Assembly (NCBI GenBank): GCA_900321945.1 | Contig: ONXY01000014.1 | Span: 1 to 12,523, forward strand | From: an uncultured Eubacteriales bacterium | GTDB taxonomy: Bacteria > Bacillota_A > Clostridia > Christensenellales > Aristaeellaceae | Direction: 5' to 3' | Length of the DNA: 12,523 nt | Part shown: in pieces, positions 1-7,676 of the stretch | How the letters are laid out: the number at the start of each line of letters is the position of its first letter | How positions within the stretch are numbered: position 1 is the stretch's first letter | The notes under the pieces: model-generated | What the model was told of the DNA's origin: nothing | The model's input: the letters and a program-made list of their open reading frames with translations, nothing else | Database searches by the model: none | Translations under genes and position numbers: made by a program

Positions 1-102
1 GTCGGCGAGGGCCTGCTGAACGCGAAAAAGAACCAGACCGTCAGCATTCTGGTTCCAGCCGGAACGCTGCGTTACAAGGTGCTCAGCATCCGGAAGATGT
101 AA
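1..102 (+). CDS. greA: Transcription elongation factor GreA, C-terminal end (partial)
   Basis: The first 33 codons read in frame to a TAA at 100-102, and the peptide ends with VPAGTLRYKVLSIRKM. A 'G.aLlgkk.gd.v.v..PaG...y.Il.I' tail is typical of the C-terminal FKBP-like domain of GreA, which rescues backtracked RNA polymerase by stimulating transcript cleavage. The N-terminal coiled coil that enters the polymerase secondary channel lies before the window. The gene stops only 15 nt before lysS, and greA followed by lysS is a common Firmicute order, so the two are probably co-transcribed. The short visible piece limits certainty. GreB or another Gre-family protein is the alternative, but lysS linkage favours GreA. 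Confidence 0.8.
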   Translation, partial: VGEGLLNAKKNQTVSILVPAGTLRYKVLSIRKM

Positions 103-117
103 AAAAGGAAGAAGACC

Positions 118-1602
118 ATGCCAGAAAACATGAACGGCGCTCAGGAACTGAGCGAACAGGAACAGATCCGCAGGGAGAAACTGCGCGCGCTGCAGGAAGC
201 GGGGAACGATCCGTATCAGATCCGCCGGTTCGACACGGACCGCCATTCAGCGGAGATCAAGGATCATTTCGACGAACTGGAAGGAAAGGAAGTCACCGTC
301 GCGGGCCGCATGATGACCCGGAGAATCATGGGAAAGGCTTCCTTCTGCCATATCCAGGATCTGGAAGGGACGATCCAGGTTTACGTTGCCAGGGATCTGA
401 TCGGAGAGGAAGCGTACGCGCAGTTCAAGAAGGACGATATCGGCGACATCGTCGGCGTGAAAGGTACCGTGTTCCGGACAAAGACCGGGGAGACGAGCAT
501 TCACGCGGAAAGCTTCACGCTGCTCTCCAAGAGCCTGAAGCCTCTGCCGGAAAAGTTCCACGGGCTGACGAACGTGGATCTTCGCTACCGTCAGCGGTAT
601 GTGGACCTGATCATGAACCCGGACAGCCGGGAGACCTTTATCAGGCGGAGCAGAATCATCAGCGCGATCCGGCGGTTTCTGGACGGACAGGGCTTCATGG
701 AAGTGGAGACTCCCATGCTGGTCGCGAACGCGGGCGGCGCCGCGGCGCGTCCCTTCGAAACGCATTTTAACGCTCTGGATGAGGATTTCCGCCTGCGGAT
801 CAGCCTGGAGCTGTACCTGAAACGCCTCATTGTCGGCGGGCTGGAGAAGGTATACGAGATCGGCCGCGTTTTCCGCAACGAGGGCCTGGACACAAGGCAC
901 AATCCGGAATTCACGCTGATGGAGCTTTATCAGGCCTATACCGATTATCACGGCATGATGGATCTGACGGAGAATATGTACCGCTTCGTGGCGCAGGAGG
1001 TCCTGGGAACCACCGTCATCGTCTACAACGGCGTGGAGATGGATCTTGGGAAACCCTTTGCCCGCATAACCATGAAGGACGCGGTGAAGCAGTATTCCGG
1101 CGTGGACTTTGACAAGATTCATACTCTTGAGGAGGCCCGGGCTGCGGCGAAGGAGCACCATATCGAGTACGAGCAGCGGCATAAAAAGGGCGATATCCTG
1201 AATCTGTTCTTTGAGACCTACGTCGAGGAGCATCTGATCCAGCCCACCTTTGTGATGGATCATCCGGTGGAAATCTCGCCGCTGACCAAGAGAAAGCCGG
1301 AGGATCCGGAGTATGTTGAGCGTTTCGAGTTCTTCATGAACGGGTGGGAGATGGCAAACGCCTATTCCGAACTGAACGATCCCATCGACCAGAGGGCCCG
1401 CTTCGCCGCTCAGGAAGAGCAGTTCGCGCAGGGCGACGAAGAAGCCAACCACACGGACGAGGACTTCCTGAACGCCCTGGAGATCGGTATGCCGCCCACC
1501 GGCGGAATCGGCTACGGAATCGACCGGATGTGCATGCTGCTGACGGACAGCGCGGCTATCCGCGACGTCCTCCTGTTCCCGACGATGAAATCCGTGGACT
1601 GA
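118..1602 (+). CDS. lysS: Lysyl-tRNA synthetase, class II
   Basis: This cytoplasmic enzyme charges tRNA-Lys with lysine using ATP. The 494-residue length matches bacterial LysS. An N-terminal OB-fold anticodon-binding domain lies at about 58-150. The class II catalytic core follows: motif 1 at 192-201 ([10 protein letters not shown]), motif 2 beginning FRNEG at 252-256 with Arg253 and continuing RHNPEFT to about 270, and motif 3 GIGYGIDR at 463-470 with Arg470. The block GGAAARPF before motif 2 is LysS-specific and separates it from AspRS and AsnRS. The start is supported by AAGGAA at 105-110. It lies 15 nt after greA and is followed at once by a terminator, so it is probably the last gene of that operon. 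No T-box or lysine-responsive leader is possible directly upstream, because greA abuts it. Confidence 0.98.
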   Translation: MPENMNGAQELSEQEQIRREKLRALQEAGNDPYQIRRFDTDRHSAEIKDHFDELEGKEVTVAGRMMTRRIMGKASFCHIQDLEGTIQVYVARDLIGEEAYAQFKKDDIGDIVGVKGTVFRTKTGETSIHAESFTLLSKSLKPLPEKFHGLTNVDLRYRQRYVDLIMNPDSRETFIRRSRIISAIRRFLDGQGFMEVETPMLVANAGGAAARPFETHFNALDEDFRLRISLELYLKRLIVGGLEKVYEIGRVFRNEGLDTRHNPEFTLMELYQAYTDYHGMMDLTENMYRFVAQEVLGTTVIVYNGVEMDLGKPFARITMKDAVKQYSGVDFDKIHTLEEARAAAKEHHIEYEQRHKKGDILNLFFETYVEEHLIQPTFVMDHPVEISPLTKRKPEDPEYVERFEFFMNGWEMANAYSELNDPIDQRARFAAQEEQFAQGDEEANHTDEDFLNALEIGMPPTGGIGYGIDRMCMLLTDSAAIRDVLLFPTMKSVD

Positions 1603-1610
1603 GCTTTTTA

Positions 1611-1636
1611 CCCCTGCGGGAACGCAGGGGTTTTTT
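1611..1636 (+). terminator. Rho-independent terminator after lysS
   Basis: A perfect 8-bp stem CCCCTGCG/CGCAGGGG (1611-1618 and 1623-1630) encloses a GGAA tetraloop and runs directly into six T residues (1631-1636). It begins 8 nt after the lysS stop. The next gene starts 27 nt past the T-run. Confidence 0.93.
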
Positions 1637-1663
1637 ATATGAACGAAAAAGGACGGACGGGGA

Positions 1664-2740
1664 ATGACACGGGACGAATACGAGGAGCAGATCCGGCGGA
1701 ACCTGAAGGAACACAGGGAAAAGCATCCCGACGCGCGGGCTGAGGACGTTGTGAAATTCGTTTTTCAGGGTTTTCTCGGAGCCGGGCATCTTCTCGGAGA
1801 TCCGGAAGAGACTGAGAAGCGGATCTCCCTTGAAATGCGTGGGGAGGAACCCTCCGGGCGGGAGCCTCTGACGGAAGCGGTCAGTCCGTCCTGGTGCCGG
1901 TTGAATCTCAGACGCGCGAAGGCTGAAAATCTGACGCCCCGGATGATTTCCGGGATGATGTACGCGATTCAGCCGGCGGACAGGTTCACGGAGACCGACG
2001 TGGAGCGGTTTTGCCGCGCGGCTGCGGAGAAGGAGCGGGATCCGGAGATCATCGGAGCGCTGATTCCTCTGATGAAAGGGAACCGGCTGCCGTCTCATTC
2101 GCGCACGTACCGGGAAAAGTACCGTCCCGCTTACAGGGTCGTCTCCGACGAATGGCGGGACATTCTTCCGGCTCTCTGCGCTGCCGCGGCAAAACAGAGA
2201 CAGCCCGGAAACACCCTGATCACGATCGACGGCCCCTGCGCGTCCGGTAAGACGACGCTCGCGGGAAGAATCGCGGGCGTTCTGGGCTGCGGCGTCGTCC
2301 ATACGGATGAATTCGTCGTTCCGCATGCGATGAAAACTCCTGAAAGGCTGGCCGTACCCGGAGGAAACTGCGACTGGGAAAGACTGGTACGGGACGTACT
2401 CCGGCCGTGGAAACAGGGAACCGCCGTCCTGTATCAGCGTTACGACTGCCGCGGGGATCGCTTTCTTCCGCCGGAAGAACTGAAACCGGGAAATCTGCTG
2501 ATCCTGGAGGGAAGCTACAGCGGCCTTCCCGCGATCCGTGCACTCTCGGACGTGCGGATTTTTATGAACGTACCGGAGAAAGTCCGGATGGAAAGGCTGA
2601 AAAAAAGGGAATCGTCTGATTCCCTGAAACGGTTCCTGGACATGTGGATTCCTCTTGAAAACGCGTATTTTGCAACATACGGGCTGCCGGACGGGGAATG
2701 CTTTCTCTATCCGGAACGCGGAAACGAACGGGATCAGTAA
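1664..2740 (+). CDS. Two-domain protein: unnamed N-terminal domain plus uridine-kinase-like P-loop NTPase
   Basis: The 358-residue product is cytoplasmic, with no membrane segment. The C-terminal half (about 183-345) has a uridine-kinase-family fold: a Walker A GPCASGKT at 190-197 with Lys196, an HTDEF segment shortly after, a YDC segment, LILEGSYS in the position where these kinases have an EG.Y motif, and an R..RLKKRES lid-like region. Nucleoside kinases of this class phosphorylate small molecules with ATP; the substrate here cannot be read. Residues 1-175 form a separate, mainly helical domain with FQGFLGAGHLLGD near 39-51, PSWCRLNLRR and MKGNRLPSHS; I know of no assigned function for it. 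AAGGA at 1649-1653 supports the ATG at 1664. The gene sits 27 nt after the lysS terminator with no room for a normal promoter, so read-through may feed it. It overlaps the convergent next gene by 7 nt. Confidence 0.75.
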   Translation: MTRDEYEEQIRRNLKEHREKHPDARAEDVVKFVFQGFLGAGHLLGDPEETEKRISLEMRGEEPSGREPLTEAVSPSWCRLNLRRAKAENLTPRMISGMMYAIQPADRFTETDVERFCRAAAEKERDPEIIGALIPLMKGNRLPSHSRTYREKYRPAYRVVSDEWRDILPALCAAAAKQRQPGNTLITIDGPCASGKTTLAGRIAGVLGCGVVHTDEFVVPHAMKTPERLAVPGGNCDWERLVRDVLRPWKQGTAVLYQRYDCRGDRFLPPEELKPGNLLILEGSYSGLPAIRALSDVRIFMNVPEKVRMERLKKRESSDSLKRFLDMWIPLENAYFATYGLPDGECFLYPERGNERDQ

Positions 2741-3576
2741 TAACGTTCGACCGTATAATCGGCCTTTTTATACTTCTTCCCCTCCAGTTCCGCGGTCGGA
2801 TCGAAACGCTTTTCCTCTCCGTTGAGAATCAGGACGACCCAGGAATGATACCCCTTGATCCGTTCGCCGATCATAAGCTTGGCGGGAATACCCTGGCTGC
2901 GGAGCATGGCGACCGTGACGGCGCTCAGATCCTGGCATACGCCCATCCGCTTTTCCCAGGTTTCATCGATCTGCGGCATCATGCCTTTCGTGTCGTTGGA
3001 CATGATCGAATTGGCCTTCAGATAATCGTATGTAAAACTTTTCTTGACAAACGAACAGATCGTCTTCGCCATTTCCGACGGGTCCGTCATGTCTCTGCAC
3101 AGTTCCTCCGCCTTCTGCACGGCGGCGGTCTTCGGAGTATAGTTCACGTACTGATTCGGATAGAGGAAAGCGCGGGACGGATCCTTCATTTTGGCGTTCA
3201 GGGTGATTTTCCCCGACTGGGAATACTTCTTTCCGGACATATTTTCATAGAGCGTGAAGGTGTATTTGCCGTTTCCGTACTGCAGGGGGAGAACTTCGTA
3301 ATTTCCCTTGCTGTTCAGGTCGTAACGCAGCTCCTTGTTTTTCCCGTTTTTTACGAGAAGCTTCTGTTTTTTGGAACCTTTGGCGCCCCTTACCATGACG
3401 TACCCCTCGCTCATATGGGAACAGTCAATGGTGAGCGCGCCGTCCTTTTTTGTGGTCTTGCCCGTCGCGGGCATCAGCACTTCCGCGAAACACATGACGC
3501 AGAGAACAAACAGAAGCACAAGCGAAAGCGCGGCGGCCGCAGCGGGAACGCGCTTTTCATTCAATGCTTTGACCAT
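2734..3576 (-). CDS. Membrane-anchored transglutaminase-like protein
   Basis: The 280-residue product has an N-terminal hydrophobic stretch (about 11-31, ending LFVLCVMCFAEVL), consistent with a signal anchor or signal peptide, so the rest is probably outside the membrane. The C-terminal transglutaminase/cysteine-protease-like core shows the triad in order: Cys214 (MGVCQDLSA), His244 (GYHSWV) and Asp259 (RFDPT). Bacterial members with this layout are usually assumed to be proteases or peptide cross-linkers; the substrate is unknown. The middle region (about 30-140) is lysine-rich and looks beta-rich. The start at 3576 is preferred because GGAGG (3588-3584) lies 7 nt upstream of it. The in-frame ATG at 3582 is only 1 nt from that site. 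The 3' end overlaps the convergent P-loop gene by 7 nt, and no terminator is visible between them. Confidence 0.83.
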   Translation of the reverse strand: MVKALNEKRVPAAAAALSLVLLFVLCVMCFAEVLMPATGKTTKKDGALTIDCSHMSEGYVMVRGAKGSKKQKLLVKNGKNKELRYDLNSKGNYEVLPLQYGNGKYTFTLYENMSGKKYSQSGKITLNAKMKDPSRAFLYPNQYVNYTPKTAAVQKAEELCRDMTDPSEMAKTICSFVKKSFTYDYLKANSIMSNDTKGMMPQIDETWEKRMGVCQDLSAVTVAMLRSQGIPAKLMIGERIKGYHSWVVLILNGEEKRFDPTAELEGKKYKKADYTVERYY

Positions 3577-3635
3577 GTTCATTCCTCCGGAAAACCTTTC
3601 AGGCTCTTTTCAGCGGTCTTCCTTTCATGTGCTTA

Positions 3636-3664
3636 AATATATCACAACGGAGTAAGTTTGACAA
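3636..3664 (-). promoter_or_regulatory. Sigma-A-type promoter for the transglutaminase-like gene
   Basis: Reading the minus strand, TTGTCA (3664-3659) is followed after exactly 17 nt by TATATT (3641-3636). Each box matches the consensus at 5 of 6 positions. Transcription would begin near 3629, giving a leader of about 50 nt that contains the GGAGG ribosome site. Confidence 0.7.
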
Positions 3665-3685
3665 CCTTTCCGTTTCAGATTATCC

Positions 3686-3707
3686 CGCCAAGGCTTCGCC
3701 TTCGGCG
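3686..3707. repeat. GC-rich hairpin between two divergent promoters
   Basis: CGCC-AAGGC, a TTC loop, then GCCTT, a bulged C and GGCG form a 9-bp stem. It is followed by a GGCGCGCC palindrome (3704-3711). The element is GC-rich within an otherwise AT-rich intergenic region and lies between the -35 boxes of the two divergent promoters, outside both presumed transcripts. It could be a dispersed repeat copy, a protein site or chance. No second copy is seen in this window. Confidence 0.4.
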
Positions 3708-3722
3708 CGCCGGAAATATCAA

Positions 3723-3751
3723 TTGACATCGGGCGGGTTCTTTGATAACAT
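3723..3751 (+). promoter_or_regulatory. Sigma-A-type promoter for guaB
   Basis: TTGACA (3723-3728) is a perfect -35 box. It is followed after 17 nt by TAACAT (3746-3751), which matches TATAAT at 4 of 6 positions. Transcription would start near 3758, leaving a leader of about 30 nt that holds AAAGGAG at 3771-3777. Confidence 0.7.
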
Positions 3752-3770
3752 ATCGGCTAATAAGAACCCG
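3734..3770. promoter_or_regulatory. 9-bp inverted repeat flanking the guaB -10 box (candidate operator)
   Basis: CGGGTTCTT (3734-3742) is the exact reverse complement of AAGAACCCG (3762-3770), with 19 nt between the arms. The left arm is in the promoter spacer and the right arm lies just past the expected start site, so only one arm would be in the RNA; this favours a DNA operator over an RNA hairpin. Paired inverted boxes about this far apart are known for the Bacillus purine repressor PurR, but its CGAA core is not clearly present here. Confidence 0.45.
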
Positions 3771-3781
3771 AAAGGAGCTGA

Positions 3782-5245
<1,464 letters not shown>

Positions 5246-5255
5246 CCGGAACAGT

Positions 5256-5293
5256 AAAACGGCCTCTTTCCCGAATGGGAAGGAGGCCGTTTT
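5256..5293. terminator. Bidirectional terminator between guaB and the convergent membrane-protein gene
   Basis: A 17-bp stem (AAAACGGCCTCTTTCCC at 5256-5272 with its partner at 5277-5293, one G-U pair) encloses a GAAT loop. A-rich and T-rich ends flank it, so it can work on both strands. It begins 10 nt after the guaB stop and 30 nt beyond the minus-strand stop at 5324. Confidence 0.9.
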
Positions 5294-5323
5294 CAGACCC
5301 GCCGGAACGGCGGCCCGGGGAGA

Positions 5324-5950
5324 TTACTCCGCCCGCAGCATATCCGCGCAGAGAATTCTCAGAAAACGCAGGGCGTTGCCGGTGTTTCCGCCGTTAACCA
5401 GCACCGAGAGGAATCCGTTTTCCACATAAGCATATTTGCTCAGGCCGGGAAGGACCGAGACCGGAATGCCGAAGAGATGGGTGTTCCCGTCGGTGGAATC
5501 ACGCCGCCAGCCGCTCTGCAGACTTACGCCGGCTTCATTGAACAACGCCATCAGATCCCCGTCCGACTCCAGCGCGATCCAGGCTCCCTGGGAGGCCATG
5601 GAAACGAAGCTGTCCCTGGGAAGAAGGTACAGATCGCCCTCTCCCGCGGCAATGTAGGTGGTCAGCTGCATGGGCCCGTAGGTCGGATCCGTGGTGAGGA
5701 AAACAGCGGACATTTCCTCCATGTCCGGCATCCGGGATTCCCGTATCCCCGCGACATAACGGGAGAGCGCCTGTTCATCGCCGTAACCGGAGATATAGAG
5801 ATCGACTTTTTTATCATCCGGCGGACGGTAGGCGGTAACAGTGAAATAGATATTAACCGCGAGAGCGCCCAGAATAATGATCAGGGCGTATTTCCACCAG
5901 CAGTATGTCAGATGCTGCCGGAGCGTGCGGCTGTTGATCGGCGTCTTCAT
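5324..5950 (-). CDS. Small membrane-anchored protein of unknown function
   Basis: The 208-residue product has a short basic N-terminus, one clear transmembrane helix at about 18-41 (beginning WWKYALIIILGAL), then a roughly 165-residue domain predicted to be outside the cell. That domain (KVDLYISGYG..., TYIAAGEGDLYLLPRDSFVSMASQGAWIALE) faintly resembles one lobe of an extracellular solute-binding protein, in which a 'DLY.L....F..la..G.....le' segment is common. It is too short for a complete binding protein, has no lipobox cysteine, and there is no transporter gene nearby. GAGG ends 9 nt before the ATG. It shares a divergent promoter region with the cytidylate-kinase-like gene. I do not recognise a named family. 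It is probably real: it has a good ribosome site, a membrane segment, and a terminator placed for it. Confidence 0.7.
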   Translation of the reverse strand: MKTPINSRTLRQHLTYCWWKYALIIILGALAVNIYFTVTAYRPPDDKKVDLYISGYGDEQALSRYVAGIRESRMPDMEEMSAVFLTTDPTYGPMQLTTYIAAGEGDLYLLPRDSFVSMASQGAWIALESDGDLMALFNEAGVSLQSGWRRDSTDGNTHLFGIPVSVLPGLSKYAYVENGFLSVLVNGGNTGNALRFLRILCADMLRAE

Positions 5951-6025
5951 AACTGAGATCCTCTTTTTATCCGGAGACGGAAAACGCCTTCCGGAATCGG
6001 AATAACATAACGATAAACAGTAAGA

Positions 6026-6054
6026 AGTTTAGCAGAAAAGGCGGAAAAAGGCAA
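6026..6054 (-). promoter_or_regulatory. Possible promoter for the small membrane-protein gene
   Basis: On the minus strand TTGCCT (6054-6049) and TAAACT (6031-6026) are 17 nt apart, and each matches the consensus at 4 of 6 positions. The site is back to back with the stronger rightward promoter. It would give a leader of about 70 nt. The weak match makes this tentative. Confidence 0.35.
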
Positions 6055-6055
6055 G

Positions 6056-6085
6056 TTGACGGAGCGTGAAATACTATGATATAAT
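6056..6085 (+). promoter_or_regulatory. Strong extended -10 promoter for the cytidylate-kinase-like operon
   Basis: TTGACG (6056-6061) is followed after 18 nt by a perfect TATAAT (6080-6085). The -10 box is preceded by TGA, giving the TGN extended -10 element. Transcription should begin near 6092, leaving a leader of about 50 nt with AAGGAGG at 6128-6134. Confidence 0.85.
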
Positions 6086-6141
6086 TTTAATAACACAGCG
6101 GGGGCAAATCTGGACGGCAATCATCATAAGGAGGAATTTTC

Positions 6142-6795
6142 ATGGCTACAAAAACGATCGTAACCGTAGGACGTCAGTACGGATCCGGCGGGCGGTATGT
6201 GGCGCGCCTGCTGGCGGAAAAGCTTGGAATTCCTTACTATGATAAGGAACTGCTGGCCGAGGTGGCGAAAGACAGCGGAATCTGCCAGGATCTACTGGAG
6301 GAGCATGACGAAAAAAACACCCGCAATTTCCTGCTGTCCATGATGAGCGGAACCCAGCCCATGGGGGAGAACGGCTCCATGTATCTGGATATGCCGCTGA
6401 ACCACCGGATCTTTCTGGCACAGTTCGACACCATCCGCCGGATCGCCAGCAACGGCCCGTGCGTCATCGTTGGACGCTGCGCGGATTACGTGCTTCGGGA
6501 TCAGGAAAACGTTCTGAACGTATTTATAAAGGCGGACCGGGAAGAGAGAATCCGCAGGATCGTGGAGTATTACGGAGCGGACGCGCTGCGGGCGGAGGAG
6601 ATGATCAAAAAATCCGACAAGCAGAGAGCGTCCTACTACAACTATTACGCAACCGGCACCTGGGGCGACGTGAACAACTACGACCTCTGCGTGGACACGG
6701 GCGCGCTGGGGATTGTCGGCGCGGTGGAGCTGATCGCGTACTGCGTGGAGCTGCTGGAAAAGAAAAACGAACAGAAGGAACCGGAAGCATGGTAA
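6142..6795 (+). CDS. Cytidylate-kinase-like family protein
   Basis: The 217-residue cytoplasmic protein belongs to the cytidylate-kinase-like (Cytidylate_kin2-type) P-loop family common in Clostridia. The N-terminus TIVTVGRQYGSGGRYVA carries the phosphate loop GRQYGSGG at 10-17, in which glycine replaces the canonical Walker lysine, as is usual for the family. AEKLGIPYYDKELL follows, then NGPCVIVGRCADYVL and FIKADREERIRRI in the lid region, and YYATGTWGD near the end. True CMP kinase (Cmk) phosphorylates CMP or dCMP; whether this branch does so has not, to my knowledge, been settled. The start is firm, with AAGGAGG 7 nt upstream. The stop overlaps the next gene's start by 7 nt, so the two are likely translationally coupled. 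An extended -10 promoter drives the pair. Confidence 0.88.
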   Translation: MATKTIVTVGRQYGSGGRYVARLLAEKLGIPYYDKELLAEVAKDSGICQDLLEEHDEKNTRNFLLSMMSGTQPMGENGSMYLDMPLNHRIFLAQFDTIRRIASNGPCVIVGRCADYVLRDQENVLNVFIKADREERIRRIVEYYGADALRAEEMIKKSDKQRASYYNYYATGTWGDVNNYDLCVDTGALGIVGAVELIAYCVELLEKKNEQKEPEAW

Positions 6796-7565
6796 AACGG
6801 AGCGGCGAGGCGGAAACATGGCGTCTTTCCGCATATCTCCGGAAATGTGCCGTACTGGCGCTGATTCTGGCTGCGCTCACCGGCGCGGCCGCGGCGGATA
6901 TCGTCTGGCCGGAGGAAACGGCGGGACAAACCGTTCTGAAACAGTACCTGGACAGGGTGAACGAGTTTCTGATCCTTCAGGGCGAACCCGGGATCAACAG
7001 CCTGTTCGAAGCCTACCGCGGATTTGAGGTTTTCGGGATAACCCGGGAGCCGGAAGCGGACGTGCCGGACCAGGTTGAAATCACCGCGAAACTGTATGAG
7101 AACACCATCAACACGGTGGAGGTGAGGGTCAGCGACTTAAACCGGTTTCCCCGCGTCGCGGCTTCCTTTATCCGGGCGCTGACTCCGGAAACGATGAGCA
7201 TGACGGAAGCGCTTCAGGTGCCCACGGAGCGGATGCAGAAGGCGGCAAAGGCTCCGGGCAATTCCTTCGAGGATCAGGTGGAAACCCTGAACGGGACCGT
7301 TCCGTATATTTATTACGCGTACTATCCGTCCCAGTATCACGACAACGTGAACTGGATGCAGATGACTATCGTATTTCCAATGGAGGGATACTGGGACGGG
7401 ACGCACGTGCTCAGCGGATCGGAAGCAACCCGCGGGCCGGACAACTACTCCGATCACAGCGCCGATTATGAAGGATACGAATCCGAAGACGACTACACCC
7501 ATTACGAAATTTTCATGAGTCCCACGCCGGAGCCGGATTCCGCGGCCGGAACGCCGCAGCGGTAA
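6789..7565 (+). CDS. Secreted protein of unknown function
   Basis: The 258-residue product begins with a basic segment and a hydrophobic run (about 21-36, ending LTGAAAAD), a good signal peptide with likely cleavage after Ala36. The mature part has no other membrane segment. It contains a helical region (VLKQYLDRVNEFLI), a probable beta-rich middle, YIYYAYYPSQYHDNVNWMQMTIVFP, an acidic and tyrosine-rich stretch near the end, and a proline-rich tail (SPTPEPDS). I recognise no family or catalytic motif. The ATG at 6789 is chosen over a longer upstream extension because that extension would overlap the well-supported kinase gene for 330 nt and the signal peptide begins here. Its start lies inside the last codons of the kinase gene (ATGGTAA overlap). 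A hairpin with a T-run follows 44 nt after the stop. Confidence 0.75.
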   Translation: MVKRSGEAETWRLSAYLRKCAVLALILAALTGAAAADIVWPEETAGQTVLKQYLDRVNEFLILQGEPGINSLFEAYRGFEVFGITREPEADVPDQVEITAKLYENTINTVEVRVSDLNRFPRVAASFIRALTPETMSMTEALQVPTERMQKAAKAPGNSFEDQVETLNGTVPYIYYAYYPSQYHDNVNWMQMTIVFPMEGYWDGTHVLSGSEATRGPDNYSDHSADYEGYESEDDYTHYEIFMSPTPEPDSAAGTPQR

Positions 7566-7604
7566 TACTCTTTGTTGTTTCTCTGTTGTATTTTCGGAAA
7601 TGCC

Positions 7605-7633
7605 TTGATGGATTTCACCGGATTGTATACAAT
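7605..7633 (+). promoter_or_regulatory. Sigma-A-type promoter for icd
   Basis: TTGATG (7605-7610) and TACAAT (7628-7633) are separated by 17 nt, matching the consensus at 4 and 5 of 6 positions. The start site would be near 7640, giving a short leader of about 37 nt to the icd ATG. The promoter lies within the hairpin sequence described at 7610-7650. Confidence 0.65.
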
Positions 7634-7660
7634 CGATTCGGATGAAATCCTGATTTTTTT
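7610..7660 (+). terminator. Probable terminator of the kinase/secreted-protein operon, overlapping the icd promoter
   Basis: GGATTTCA-CCGGATTG (7610-7625) pairs with CGATTCGG and TGAAATCC (7634-7641, 7643-7650), with one bulged A, a few G-U pairs and a TATACAAT loop. TGA and seven T residues (7654-7660) follow. Only transcripts arriving from upstream contain the whole stem. Those starting at the icd promoter begin inside its 3' arm and would escape it. Confidence 0.65.
7621..7634. promoter_or_regulatory. 14-bp perfect palindrome over the icd -10 box (candidate GntR-family operator)
   Basis: GATTGTATACAATC is a perfect dyad that contains the TACAAT -10 hexamer. Its core TTGTATACAA resembles operators of FadR-subfamily GntR regulators, for example the Bacillus gluconate operator, which has the same core. 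A bound repressor here would block RNA polymerase. Confidence 0.5.
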
Positions 7661-7676
7661 ATACGGGAGAAACAAT

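Noticed and set aside
247..1452. 401-codon open frame antisense to lysS
   Set aside because: Shadow of a strongly supported gene; no start signal or recognisable domain.
2698..3636. 312-codon plus-strand frame opposite the transglutaminase-like gene
   Set aside because: The minus-strand gene has a signal anchor, a Cys-His-Asp triad, a Shine-Dalgarno site and a promoter. The plus-strand frame has none of these.
6459..6788. Upstream extension of the secreted-protein frame
   Set aside because: It would overlap the cytidylate-kinase-like gene for 330 nt and put the signal peptide in the middle of the protein. The ATG at 6789 explains the product better.
7572..7676. Upstream extension of the Icd frame
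   Set aside because: It runs through the terminator hairpin and the promoter. The family N-terminus and the GGAG site both fit the ATG at 7677.
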